Shown piece after piece: positions 41,864-49,927 of a stretch of 56,543 bases of DNA (position 1 is the stretch's first letter; each line of letters starts with the position of its first letter). The DNA lies in contig JAEZKU010000039.1 of NCBI GenBank assembly GCA_023436065.1, positions 1 through 56,543 on the forward strand. Direction: 5' to 3'. The notes below the pieces were generated by a model, which made no database searches, was not told the origin of the DNA, and worked only from the letters and a program-made list of their open reading frames with translations. A program made the position numbers and the translations under genes. This DNA comes from Bacillota bacterium. GTDB taxonomy: Bacteria; Bacillota; Clostridia; Lachnospirales; Lachnospiraceae.

Positions 41864-42763
41864 ATGATGGATGCTATCCTGTCGATCATACGCGGTGTAT
41901 TTGAAGAGGGTCTGGTCTATGCCATAATGGCGTTGGGAGTGTACATAACATATAAGATTTTAGACTTCCCGGACCTTTCGGTGGACGGTACCTTTCCTTT
42001 GGGAGGTGCTGTGACTGCGGTTTTGATTATCGCAGGAGTAAATCCTCTGCTTACCCTTCCGATTTCCTTCCTGATCGGAGCAGTAGCAGGAGTTCTTACA
42101 GGCTTAATTCATGTGAAGCTGAAGGTAAGAGATTTGCTGTCAGGTATTATCATGATGACAGCATTATACTCCTTGAATTTGAGGATTGCCGGTAAGGCGA
42201 ATCTCCCGATCTTCACGAAGGAAACAATATTTGATAATAATTTTCTGAATTCCATCATTGCAGAGGGCCTCAAGCCTTATGTAAAACTCATAGTGCTTCT
42301 GATCATCGTGTTTATCATGAAGCTCCTGCTGGATATATATTTAAAGACGAAATCAGGTTATATTCTCCGGGCGGTGGGTGACAACGATACGGTTGTCACC
42401 TCCCTCGCGAAAGATAAGGGGCTGGTCAAGATTGTCGGACTGTCAATCGCCAATGCCTTTGTTGCACTCGCAGGCTGTATCTATACTCAGAAAAGCGGAT
42501 TTTTTGAAATATCCACCGGAACCGGCACGATTGTGATTGGTCTTGCCAGTGTTATCATCGGAATTAACGTATTCAAGAAGCTGACCTTTTTTAAGGCAAC
42601 CAGTGCAGTCGTATTTGGATCAATCCTATATAAAGCCTGTGTTGCGATCGCGATTGCCTGCGGTATGGCGGCCTCCGATTTAAAGCTGATAACAGCAGTA
42701 CTTTTCCTGATTATTCTGGTAGTAAGCAATGACCGTAAGAGGAGGGTTAAGACCAATGATTGA
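41864..42763 (+). CDS. trpY: Tryptophan ABC transporter permease (TrpY-like)
   Basis: The 299-residue protein has 8-9 membrane helices and the COG4120 pattern: ALGVYITYKILDFPDLSVDGTFPLGGAV near residues 22-50 and RDLLSGIIMMTALYSLNLRIAG, with GYILRAVGDNDTVVTSL in the cytoplasmic loop, the latter similar to branched-chain-amino-acid permeases. It forms the channel for the transporter. It starts 35 nt after trpX behind TTGGAGG and its 3' end overlaps trpZ by 8 nt. Confidence 0.88.
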   Translation: MMDAILSIIRGVFEEGLVYAIMALGVYITYKILDFPDLSVDGTFPLGGAVTAVLIIAGVNPLLTLPISFLIGAVAGVLTGLIHVKLKVRDLLSGIIMMTALYSLNLRIAGKANLPIFTKETIFDNNFLNSIIAEGLKPYVKLIVLLIIVFIMKLLLDIYLKTKSGYILRAVGDNDTVVTSLAKDKGLVKIVGLSIANAFVALAGCIYTQKSGFFEISTGTGTIVIGLASVIIGINVFKKLTFFKATSAVVFGSILYKACVAIAIACGMAASDLKLITAVLFLIILVVSNDRKRRVKTND

Positions 42764-43529
42764 ACTGGTGAACATCAATAAATACTATAACCCCGGTACG
42801 GTTAACGAAATGTGTCTGTTCAGCAATTTCTGCCTGACGGTACAGGATGGGGAGTTTGTCTCCGTAGTCGGAAGCAATGGCTCAGGAAAAACCTCCATGC
42901 TCAATATCATCTGCGGCAGCATCCCAATTGACCAGGGTGTAATCAGAATTGGTCAGGAGGACATAACGGCTATGCCTGAATTTCGGCGACAGAGACGCAT
43001 CGGCCGGGTTTACCAGAATCCTGCGATGGGTACCTGTCCGTCAATGACGATTCTGGAAAATATGTCACTGGCAGATAATAAAGGAAAAAGCTTCAATCTA
43101 TCGAAGGGTACGAATAAAAAGTGCATTGATCTCTACCGGGAAAGCCTGCGTTCTCTTAATCTTGGTTTGGAGGATAAGCTTCATGTTCCTGTCGGTTCCC
43201 TCTCAGGAGGACAGAGACAGGCTATGGCACTCCTGATGGCAACCATGACTCCGATTGAATTTCTGATACTTGATGAGCATACCGCTGCGCTGGATCCGAA
43301 GACAGCGGAGCTGATTATGGAGCTGACGGATCAGGTGGTGAAAGAGAAGCATCTGACGACGATTATGGTTACCCATAACCTCCGTTATGCAGTGGAATAT
43401 GGTACCAGATTAATCATGATGCATCAGGGAGAAATTGTGATTGATAAAGCAGGGGAAGAGAAGAAGGCGACTGCAATCGATGCCATTCTTGAGAAATTCA
43501 ATGAGATCAGCATTGAGTGCGGTAATTAA
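42756..43529 (+). CDS. trpZ: Tryptophan ABC transporter ATPase (TrpZ-like)
   Basis: This 257-residue ATPase has Walker A VGSNGSGKTSMLNII, Q-loop RVYQNPAMGTCPSMTILENM, signature GSLSGGQRQAMALLMA and Walker B FLILDEHTAALDP, followed by VTHNLRYAVEYG with the switch His. COG1101 members of this type pair with COG2984/COG4120 subunits. The frame is open from 42729, but ATG 42756 has AGAGGAGGG at 10 nt and overlaps trpY by 8 nt, the usual arrangement for coupled subunits. Confidence 0.9.
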   Translation: MIELVNINKYYNPGTVNEMCLFSNFCLTVQDGEFVSVVGSNGSGKTSMLNIICGSIPIDQGVIRIGQEDITAMPEFRRQRRIGRVYQNPAMGTCPSMTILENMSLADNKGKSFNLSKGTNKKCIDLYRESLRSLNLGLEDKLHVPVGSLSGGQRQAMALLMATMTPIEFLILDEHTAALDPKTAELIMELTDQVVKEKHLTTIMVTHNLRYAVEYGTRLIMMHQGEIVIDKAGEEKKATAIDAILEKFNEISIECGN

Positions 43530-43611
43530 ACGTGTGAATACGGAAACCGTACTATATGCAACCTATTGAAATAACAGACAGAAAATACTTAATATTTATG
43601 AATTATGATAC

Positions 43612-43639
43612 TTGTAAAATAATTATCCTATGTTATACT
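43612..43639 (+). promoter_or_regulatory. Promoter of the folT leader
   Basis: TTGTAA (43612-43617), 16-bp spacer, TATACT (43634-43639), about 20 bp ahead of the aptamer. Confidence 0.55.
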
Positions 43640-43660
43640 TAGGATACAAAAAATAAAAAA

Positions 43661-43840
43661 AGCAGAGTAGGATCATGTGCGTTAAGTGCCGGTTGAACAG
43701 GGAGTTGTCAATCGGACGAAAAGGTTAACTTGCGGTACACGGTCCGCATCCCGCTGCTACAATTAGAAAATCAAATAAGTACGTGCATGACGAGTACCGG
43801 ATGACCGATGCTGTCATGCCGATTTGATTTTATCTCTTTT
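43661..43840 (+). promoter_or_regulatory. THF (folate) riboswitch with terminator-type platform
   Basis: The aptamer (43661-43758) shows the conserved strings of the tetrahydrofolate class: AGCAGAGTAG at the 5' side, GCGTTAAGTGCC, GGGAGTTGTC, and GCGGTACACGGTCCGCATCCCGCTGCT at the 3' side (shown in part: CGCATCCCGCTGCT). AGCAG pairs with CTGCT to close it. The expression platform is a long hairpin with arms AAAATCAAAT (43767-43776) / ATTTGATTTT (43822-43831), inner arms GCATGAC/GTCATGC, and T-run CTCTTTTTG. The downstream folate transporter gene confirms the assignment. Confidence 0.92.
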
Positions 43841-43875
43841 TGTAGTAAAAGGTCTGCAAAGGAGGTAATTTTTTT

Positions 43876-44436
43876 ATGACCAAATTTACAGCTTTATTCA
43901 AGTCGTCCCTGCATGAGTTCAGAAATATCAGGTGTATTACCTTAACCGCCATGCTGGGAGCAATCTCTATCATCATTGGTACTTATTTCACCGTTATGAT
44001 TGGAAACTCTTTGAAGATTGGCTTTAGCTATCTGCCGAATGAACTTCTGTACTATATGTTCGGACCGGCTGTTGGAGCAATCTTTGGAGCGGCAATGGAT
44101 ATACTGACCTATATCCTGAAGCCTACAGGACCCTTCTTTTTCGGTTTCACACTGAGTGCGATCCTGAAGGGATTGATCTATGGATTTATACTCTATAAAA
44201 AACCACTGAGCCTGCGCAGGATCTTCATTGCGAATGTGATCAGCCTAATCTTTATCACACTGCTGCTGGATACCTACTGGCTGACTATACTATATGGGAA
44301 GGCATTCCTGATCTTTCTTTCAGAAAGACTGATAAAGATAGTGCTTTTACCGATTGAAACAAGCCTCTTGTATCTGCTGATTAAGGGTGTGGAGGCAAGT
44401 GGAGTAGCGAGGCTGTTCCGCAGCAAAAACGCATAA
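43876..44436 (+). CDS. folT: Folate-specific ECF transporter S component (FolT)
   Basis: The 186-residue protein has about six membrane helices and the ECF S-component look: TLTAMLGAISIIIGTYF with the Ala-x3-Ala-type first helix that docks to the energising module, IGFSYLPNELLYYMFGPAVGAIFGAAMDILTYIL, and PTGPFFFGFTLSAILKGLIYGFIL (shown in parts). FolT binds folates and uses the shared EcfAA'T module encoded elsewhere. The THF riboswitch directly upstream supports the substrate. A terminator follows. Confidence 0.92.
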   Translation: MTKFTALFKSSLHEFRNIRCITLTAMLGAISIIIGTYFTVMIGNSLKIGFSYLPNELLYYMFGPAVGAIFGAAMDILTYILKPTGPFFFGFTLSAILKGLIYGFILYKKPLSLRRIFIANVISLIFITLLLDTYWLTILYGKAFLIFLSERLIKIVLLPIETSLLYLLIKGVEASGVARLFRSKNA

Positions 44437-44457
44437 ATAATACCGAGGTAATGAATT

Positions 44458-44500
44458 TGCCCCAAAAGTCCGGATATGTACCGGACTTCTGGGGCATTTC
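44458..44500. terminator. Rho-independent terminator of folT
   Basis: Arms TGCCCCAAAAGTCCGG (44458-44473) and CCGGACTTCTGGGGCA (44481-44496), with one A/C-type mismatch, followed by TTTCT. Confidence 0.85.
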
Positions 44501-44616
44501 TGTATCGCATACCGTACCGTCAGGTTGTACCTTGACAAAGCTTTTGATTATGCATACATTATATTATGTAAAAATAGACTAGAGATAAAATAATATAGCT
44601 TGAAAGGAGTTAACAT

Positions 44617-44961
44617 ATGCCATATATCAGTACGAAGGTTTCCGTATCCTTATCCAAAGAGAAGGAAGAGAGCATCAAGAAGAAATTAGGAGAAGCGATT
44701 GCACTTATCCCGGGGAAGTCCGAGCAATGGTTGATGGTTTCCCTGGAAGAGAACTGTACCCTCTATTTTAAGGGTTCAGCAGAGAGACCGATTGCTTATA
44801 CTGAGGTTAAATTATTCGGCAGATCCACGAAGGATGCATATCAGAAGCTGACAGCCAGAATCACAGCAATCCTTCAGGAAGAACTGGGCATTTCGGCGGA
44901 TTGTGTTTATATTACCTACACCGAGGTGGAGCATTGGGGTTGGAATGGAAATAACTTTTGA
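44617..44961 (+). CDS. MIF/tautomerase-superfamily protein
   Basis: The 114-residue protein starts MPYISTKVSVSLS, leaving the catalytic Pro2 at the mature N-terminus, and ends YTEVEHWGWNGNNF, like the GWNNSTF ending of macrophage-migration-inhibitory-factor proteins. WLMVSLEENCTLYF in the middle matches the family too. MIF-type proteins catalyse keto-enol tautomerisation of phenylpyruvate-like compounds in vitro; the natural substrate in bacteria is largely unknown. Its position near aromatic-amino-acid transport is suggestive only. It has its own AAAGGAG site and appears monocistronic. Confidence 0.9.
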   Translation: MPYISTKVSVSLSKEKEESIKKKLGEAIALIPGKSEQWLMVSLEENCTLYFKGSAERPIAYTEVKLFGRSTKDAYQKLTARITAILQEELGISADCVYITYTEVEHWGWNGNNF

Positions 44962-45068
44962 TATTAGATCATTGTAATTGGTTTAGTGACTTGACTAATT
45001 AGTAGCAACCATGCTAAAATGAGGTAATTAGGATTTTTGTATCTTATATCTGTTAAGGAGGAAATCAA

Positions 45069-46289
45069 ATGAATAATTTGCTGGTAGCACAGTCCGGAGG
45101 ACCTACCGCTGCGATTAATGCAACATTGGCCGGAGTACTGCAGGGAGTCCGTGCAAGCGGAAAAGTTGATAAGGTATATGGAGCGAAGAATGGTATCGAG
45201 GGAGCAATCAAGGATCAGCTGATTGACTTAAATGAAGTCGTTAGAGATACAAAGGCGATGGACACACTGATGTACACCCCTTCCTCAGCGTTGGGAACCT
45301 GCCGCTATAAGATGAAGGATTGGCGCAAGGATGACGAGCCTTATAAGAAGATTATCGAGACCTTTTATAAGTATGAGATCAAGTATTTCATTTATATTGG
45401 CGGTAATGATTCCATGGATACCGTGGACAAGCTTTCTGAATATTGCCGCTTAAATAACCATGATTTCATTATCATGGGAGCACCCAAAACAGTTGATAAT
45501 GATTTGAATCTGACTGACCATAGCCCGGGCTTTGGTTCCGCAGCAAAATATATTGCAACGACAATTTCCGAGCTGGCGTGTGATATCGGAGCTTATGATA
45601 TCCCGGCTGTTACGATCGTTGAGATCATGGGAAGAAATGCCGGCTGGCTGACTGCTTCTGCAGCACTTGCAAGATTAAATGGCGGTTCGGGAGCAGATTT
45701 GATTTATCTGTGTGAGAAGGACTTTGACAACGCAAGATTTATCAATGATGTCAAGGAGATGCTGGCAGTGAAGCCGGGAATCCTGGTTGCCGTCAGCGAA
45801 GGTGTCAAGGACAGTGAAGGTAATTATGTATCTGACCAGATGTCCAGTGGTGCAGTTGATAATTTTGGCCATAAGTATATCGCGGGAGCAGCACGTGCAC
45901 TGGAACAGATGGTACGCAATGAAATCGGTTGTAAGGTTCGTTCCATTGAGCTGAATCTGATGCAGAGAGCGGCTGCCCATATCGCAAGTGAGACGGATAT
46001 CACTGAATCCCTGATGCTGGGTCAGAAAGCCCTTTCCTGTGCTTTGGACGGTGAGACCGGCAGAATGGCAGCGATCAAGAGATTAAGTGATGAACCCTAC
46101 CGTGTGGAATTTGTTTCAGTTCCTGTCAATGAGGTAGCGAACCATGAGAAGACGGTTCCTATGGAATGGATCACACCGGATGGCCATGATGTGACAAAAG
46201 AGCTGATTGCTTACATGAAGCCTTTGATACAGGGAGAAACCAATGTGAAATACCAAAATGGTATTCCTCTACAGATTAAGTTGTATTAA
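45069..46289 (+). CDS. pfp: Pyrophosphate-dependent 6-phosphofructokinase
   Basis: The enzyme phosphorylates fructose-6-P using PPi (reversibly) in glycolysis. Markers: N-terminal SGGPTAAINATLAGV, YIGGNDSMDTV where GGND replaces the ATP-type GGNGS/GGDGS, GAPKTVDNDLNLTDHSPGFG with the Lys of PKTVDND diagnostic of PPi use, and MGRNAGWLTASAAL. At 406 residues, it is in the range of bacterial PPi-PFK. Using PPi saves ATP in fermentative clostridia. It stands alone behind TAAGGAGG; convergent terminators follow. Confidence 0.93.
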   Translation: MNNLLVAQSGGPTAAINATLAGVLQGVRASGKVDKVYGAKNGIEGAIKDQLIDLNEVVRDTKAMDTLMYTPSSALGTCRYKMKDWRKDDEPYKKIIETFYKYEIKYFIYIGGNDSMDTVDKLSEYCRLNNHDFIIMGAPKTVDNDLNLTDHSPGFGSAAKYIATTISELACDIGAYDIPAVTIVEIMGRNAGWLTASAALARLNGGSGADLIYLCEKDFDNARFINDVKEMLAVKPGILVAVSEGVKDSEGNYVSDQMSSGAVDNFGHKYIAGAARALEQMVRNEIGCKVRSIELNLMQRAAAHIASETDITESLMLGQKALSCALDGETGRMAAIKRLSDEPYRVEFVSVPVNEVANHEKTVPMEWITPDGHDVTKELIAYMKPLIQGETNVKYQNGIPLQIKLY

Positions 46290-46297
46290 TCATATTA

Positions 46298-46336
46298 GGA
46301 TTAGGGTGTCAAAAGCACCTTTTGACACCCTAATCC
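46298..46336. repeat. Perfect 18-bp inverted repeat
   Basis: GGATTAGGGTGTCAAAAG (46298-46315) and its exact reverse complement (46319-46336) are separated by CAC. No T-run follows on either strand, so it could be an RNA stabiliser or one half of the convergent termination region. Confidence 0.8.
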
Positions 46337-46387
46337 ATATTAGGTAATTATGTTGTATATTCCGGAGTGGATGACCGGGAATTACAA

Positions 46388-46425
46388 GAGGGACTGTTGC
46401 AGTATCACAGTCCCTCTAATATTTT
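46388..46425. terminator. Terminator between convergent genes
   Basis: Arms GAGGGACTGT (46388-46397) and ACAGTCCCTC (46407-46416), followed by TAATATTTTG; TGTTGCAG in the loop. Confidence 0.75.
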
Positions 46426-46435
46426 GTTCTATTGT

Positions 46436-47695
46436 CTACCAAAATAGCTGCTCATCAATCTTAACGGCATTTTTTTTCTTGTGGTAGCCCTTACGTACTG
46501 CTGATTGATAGGAATTGAAATAGAGACGGGTACCAATATTATTGGAGCCTGACAAAGCAGCCTTGGCAGCCTTAATGGAGAGCTTCTGGGACCAGGAATT
46601 ATAGTTATCGTAATTGTTCAACTGTTTCTCAAGAGAACCGCTTCTTGCCACAGAAAACTGACCGGACTGGTAGATGACTTCCTTTATGCTGTCGGGGTAT
46701 TTTGATGACTTCATGCGGTTCAAAACGATATTAGCAACAGCCAGCTTACCCTCATAGGTCTGGGTTCCGGCCTCGGCATGCACCAGGCAGGCCAAAAGCT
46801 TAAGCTCATTATTGTTGTAATCCATGCCTTGTTGCTGTTTGATCGCAGTCGCTTCCTTCGCTTCCTCCTCAGCCTTAAGCTGTAGCAGCTCTGCTTCTTC
46901 TTCTTTGGAGACTGCTTTTTTGAATTTTACAGTCATCTCGACATATTCCTGTAATACATAACCTGTAATCTTATCGTCAGGGATGTTGATTTTCACCCAT
47001 TCATCATCAGCTTCCAGTACCGGGTAAACCTCGCCCCGGTAGATGACATCCAATTTATTCGAGGTCTTATCTTTTGATTCTCGGACGTTCAGGCCATCTG
47101 TATCGACTAAAATGCTTCTTTCTCCATATTTCTTGATTAGCTCTTCATCAGAGAGACCGGTCTTTAGGAATTCTGATTTAACATAACCCTTTACGCTTCC
47201 CGACTCCACATGATACCATTCGTCTTTGGCCTCCAAAATCTCGGCAGCGCTGCCTTTATAAAGCTTACCCTGGATTTCGCTGTCAGTAGAGGCTTCCTTT
47301 CTGATATTAACAAAATCATCAGCGACAGATATCCCGATGTTGGCATAGAGGGAACTTTCCTGCTTTGCGGTTTCATCCATCGGGGGTTCATCCGTGGTTT
47401 CAGCAGCTATTATCTCCTGTACGGGTTCTGGGGTCGGTGTTACTGTGGGGACGGGTGTTACCTTTGGTTCTTCCTTCGAAAACTCCGGAGGAAAGTCTGT
47501 ACTGTAGGAAAAGATTTCGACATGCCCGGTATATGCAGAGGGTGTAGCATCTGCCAGCACGGTTTTGGTTTCCTTTTGCTTCGCTTCCCAGGGCTCCGTA
47601 GAGGTCCGGGAAACCGGTATATTTAAAATAGTGGATAGACTGAAAATAGACAAAAATACGATCGTGGACACTAAGGTACACTTTTTCTTATTCAT
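46436..47695 (-). CDS. SleB/CwlJ-like cell-wall hydrolase with SH3 domains
   Basis: The 419-residue protein has an N-terminal membrane segment or signal peptide (KCTLVSTIVFLSIFSLSTIL, ~5-24), a Pro/Thr linker, two bacterial SH3 domains (starting SVADDFVNIRKEASTDSEIQ near 125 and VDTDGLNVRESKDKTSNKL near 195), a Lys/Glu coiled segment and a C-terminal Hydrolase_2 domain (ELKLLACLVHAEAGTQTYEGKLAVANIVLNRM, shown in part: HAEAGTQTYEGK). The last domain is that of SleB/CwlJ, cleaving spore cortex or vegetative peptidoglycan. The SH3 pair implies wall binding. It lies downstream of plsC and rpoD on the same strand but is separated by 176 nt. Confidence 0.9.
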   Translation of the reverse strand: MNKKKCTLVSTIVFLSIFSLSTILNIPVSRTSTEPWEAKQKETKTVLADATPSAYTGHVEIFSYSTDFPPEFSKEEPKVTPVPTVTPTPEPVQEIIAAETTDEPPMDETAKQESSLYANIGISVADDFVNIRKEASTDSEIQGKLYKGSAAEILEAKDEWYHVESGSVKGYVKSEFLKTGLSDEELIKKYGERSILVDTDGLNVRESKDKTSNKLDVIYRGEVYPVLEADDEWVKINIPDDKITGYVLQEYVEMTVKFKKAVSKEEEAELLQLKAEEEAKEATAIKQQQGMDYNNNELKLLACLVHAEAGTQTYEGKLAVANIVLNRMKSSKYPDSIKEVIYQSGQFSVARSGSLEKQLNNYDNYNSWSQKLSIKAAKAALSGSNNIGTRLYFNSYQSAVRKGYHKKKNAVKIDEQLFW

Positions 47696-47871
47696 TGATT
47701 CATTTCCCTTTGAATTGTTTTATTTGCACTTCAATCATAATTATACAGGAAAGCAGAGGCAAAAGCAACTATTTCGGGACAGAAATGGAAAAATAATACA
47801 AAAAGCGCCATGAAAAGTAAAAATTCGCCCGGAATACCTATAATAATCTGTGGTATCCCGGGCGGACATAC

Positions 47872-48591
47872 TCAAATTCCTAAAGCATCATTGATCGTCT
47901 GTTGAATTCTTGAGGCAACCAGTTCTGCAATTTCGGTTGATTTCAAATGTTTATAATCCTCGTAATATAAAGGCTTTAGATAGATGATTTTTACAGTGGT
48001 TCTTCTGATGCTGTTACTATCGAAGGGCTTAAAGGAATCAATCAAAGCCACAGGTACGATGGGGCACTTTGCATTGATTGCGCTTTTGAAGCTGCCACCT
48101 TTAAACTCCAACAGCTTGTTGCCGTTTCTGGATCGGGTTCCTTCGGCAAAGATCAGGAAGTTCTCACCATTCTTCACACGGCGGGTCATATTCATGATTA
48201 CCTGCATGGACTGTCTGATATCCTCGCGATCGATGATCTCGGCCTGAAGCAGCTGTATGACCTGTTTCAGAAGAATAGTATTCTTGACCTCCTTCTTCAT
48301 GACAGTAACCAGAGGACGTTCATGCGTCTCAATAAAGGCAAGGGCGTCGAACAATCCCTGATGATTTGGAAACATGACATAGCCGTTCTCTTTAGGGAGG
48401 TTCTCAATACCCTGACATTCGATCTTCACACGTCCGCGTCGGTTTACAAGCGGAACCAGTTTATGCAGATACGCATAGCGCGTTGCTGCATCATATTTCT
48501 CTGTATTGCATAGCTGCGCAATATGATATAGCCAGTAGGGCAGATTAAGTAAACTCCGAAGCACCATCAATGCGATTCTCATCATCTGCAC
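47872..48591 (-). CDS. plsC: 1-acyl-sn-glycerol-3-phosphate acyltransferase
   Basis: The 239-residue protein has the acyltransferase motifs FPNHQGLFDALAF (HxxxxD), FAEGTRSRNG and VPVALIDS in order, and a hydrophobic N-terminal helix near residues 5-25 for membrane association. PlsC adds the second acyl chain to lysophosphatidate to make phosphatidic acid at the inner membrane face. The gene begins 27 nt after the rpoD stop codon on the same strand and is likely transcribed with it. Confidence 0.88.
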   Translation of the reverse strand: MQMMRIALMVLRSLLNLPYWLYHIAQLCNTEKYDAATRYAYLHKLVPLVNRRGRVKIECQGIENLPKENGYVMFPNHQGLFDALAFIETHERPLVTVMKKEVKNTILLKQVIQLLQAEIIDREDIRQSMQVIMNMTRRVKNGENFLIFAEGTRSRNGNKLLEFKGGSFKSAINAKCPIVPVALIDSFKPFDSNSIRRTTVKIIYLKPLYYEDYKHLKSTEIAELVASRIQQTINDALGI

Positions 48592-48618
48592 TCCCTTCCT
48601 TGAATACGGTCTTGCCTA

Positions 48619-49743
48619 CTAAATCACATCATAGCCTTTCAGCATCTTGGCACGGCTGGGATGTCTGAGCTTTCTTAAAGCTTTAGCCTCAATCTGACGG
48701 ATACGCTCACGTGTAACGTTGAACTCTTTGCCAACCTCCTCTAAGGTACGGCTTCTGCCATCCTTGAGACCGAAGCGAAGGATCAGTACACGCTGTTCCC
48801 TGTCAGTCAGAGTATCTAATAGTTTGGTAATCTGATCTCTTAAGATGGAGTAGGAGGCAGCATCCTCCGGTCCCATCATGGACTCGTCACTGATGAAATC
48901 ACCAAGATGACTGTCATCCTCTTCACCGATCGGTGTATCCAGAGAGATTGGATCTGCAGATACCTTAAGAATTTCTCTTACCTTTTCAATCGGAAGGTTC
49001 ATGGCATCTGCCAGCTCCTGCTCGGTAGGTTCTCTTCCCAGTTCCTGCAGTAGATTACGGGATACGCGGTAGGTCTTGTTGATGACCTCCGACATATGTA
49101 CAGGGATTCTTATGGTACGGGACTGATCTGCGATAGACCTTGTAATCGCCTGACGAATCCACCAGGTGGCATAGGTACTGAATTTATATCCCTTCGTATA
49201 ATCGAATTTCTCAACTGCCTTAATCAGACCAAGGTTGCCCTCCTGTATTAAGTCAAGAAAAGAAAGTCCTCTTCCTACATAACGCTTAGCAATACTGACA
49301 ACAAGTCTTAGGTTGGATTCGGCAAGCAGCTTCTTGGAATTCTCATCCCCGTCAGCAATTTTCTTGGCAAGCTCTACTTCATCCGCAAGAGTAAGCAGCG
49401 GATAACCGCCAATCTCCTTTAAGTAAAGGTGTACCGGATCGTCTGACATAGAATAGGAGGAGCTTGCCAAGGCATCTACCTCAGATTGTGCATCCTCTGT
49501 GTCATCATCCATTTCCAACAGAATATCATCGGTTGGCTCCTCTTCGTCGCTGTTGCTTAAAACAACAACATTATAGGCCTCCAACCGCTCATATATCTTA
49601 TCTATCTGATTATTATCCAAATTAAGCTCACTAATCAGGGTGTTAACCTTTTCCGCTTCAATGATACCCTTTTGTCTGTTGGCAAAAGCGATCAATTCAC
49701 GGAACTTGTCCTCTAACACATCATGTGCGGTTTGATCATTCAT
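48619..49743 (-). CDS. rpoD: RNA polymerase primary sigma factor (sigma-A)
   Basis: The 374-residue protein is a typical short sigma-A. Region 1.2 is DDPVHLYLKEIGGYPLLT, region 2 runs KRYVGRGLSFLDLIQEGNLGLIKAVEKFDYTKGYKFSTYATWWIRQAI (part: GNLGLIKAVEKFDYTKGYKF) with the -10-binding ATWWIRQAI, and region 4 ends VTRERIRQIEAKALRKLRHP. The frame is open from 49785 but ATG 49743 (MNDQTAHDVLED) has GATGGAGGAACC, so I start there. rpoD commonly follows dnaG; here it follows trpB2 and precedes plsC. Confidence 0.97.
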   Translation of the reverse strand: MNDQTAHDVLEDKFRELIAFANRQKGIIEAEKVNTLISELNLDNNQIDKIYERLEAYNVVVLSNSDEEEPTDDILLEMDDDTEDAQSEVDALASSSYSMSDDPVHLYLKEIGGYPLLTLADEVELAKKIADGDENSKKLLAESNLRLVVSIAKRYVGRGLSFLDLIQEGNLGLIKAVEKFDYTKGYKFSTYATWWIRQAITRSIADQSRTIRIPVHMSEVINKTYRVSRNLLQELGREPTEQELADAMNLPIEKVREILKVSADPISLDTPIGEEDDSHLGDFISDESMMGPEDAASYSILRDQITKLLDTLTDREQRVLILRFGLKDGRSRTLEEVGKEFNVTRERIRQIEAKALRKLRHPSRAKMLKGYDVI

Positions 49744-49860
49744 TATGGTTCCTCCATCTGGTTTAAAAAATTGCATAACCAACATTATATCATAAGAAAA
49801 GGAAGAAGGAAATAAAAATAATTAAAATTTCGTAGAAAATAGAGCAACTCCAGAAAGGAA

Positions 49861-49888
49861 AAGGAGGCGTTTTTTACAACACCTCCTT
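49861..49888 (-). terminator. Rho-independent terminator of trpB2
   Basis: Read on the minus strand: AAGGAGGTG ... CGCCTCCTT followed by TTCCTTTC. It separates trpB2 from rpoD. Confidence 0.78.
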
Positions 49889-49927
49889 ATCTCTTTCTAT
49901 TTTATTTCCAATACTGGAGATGTATGG

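Noticed and set aside
46298..46336. Perfect inverted repeat as an intrinsic terminator
   Set aside because: No T-run follows on either strand; kept only as a repeat, with the real terminator candidate at 46388-46425.
47210..47626. 138-codon frame on the plus strand
   Set aside because: Antisense to the linker and SH3 region of the SleB-like hydrolase.
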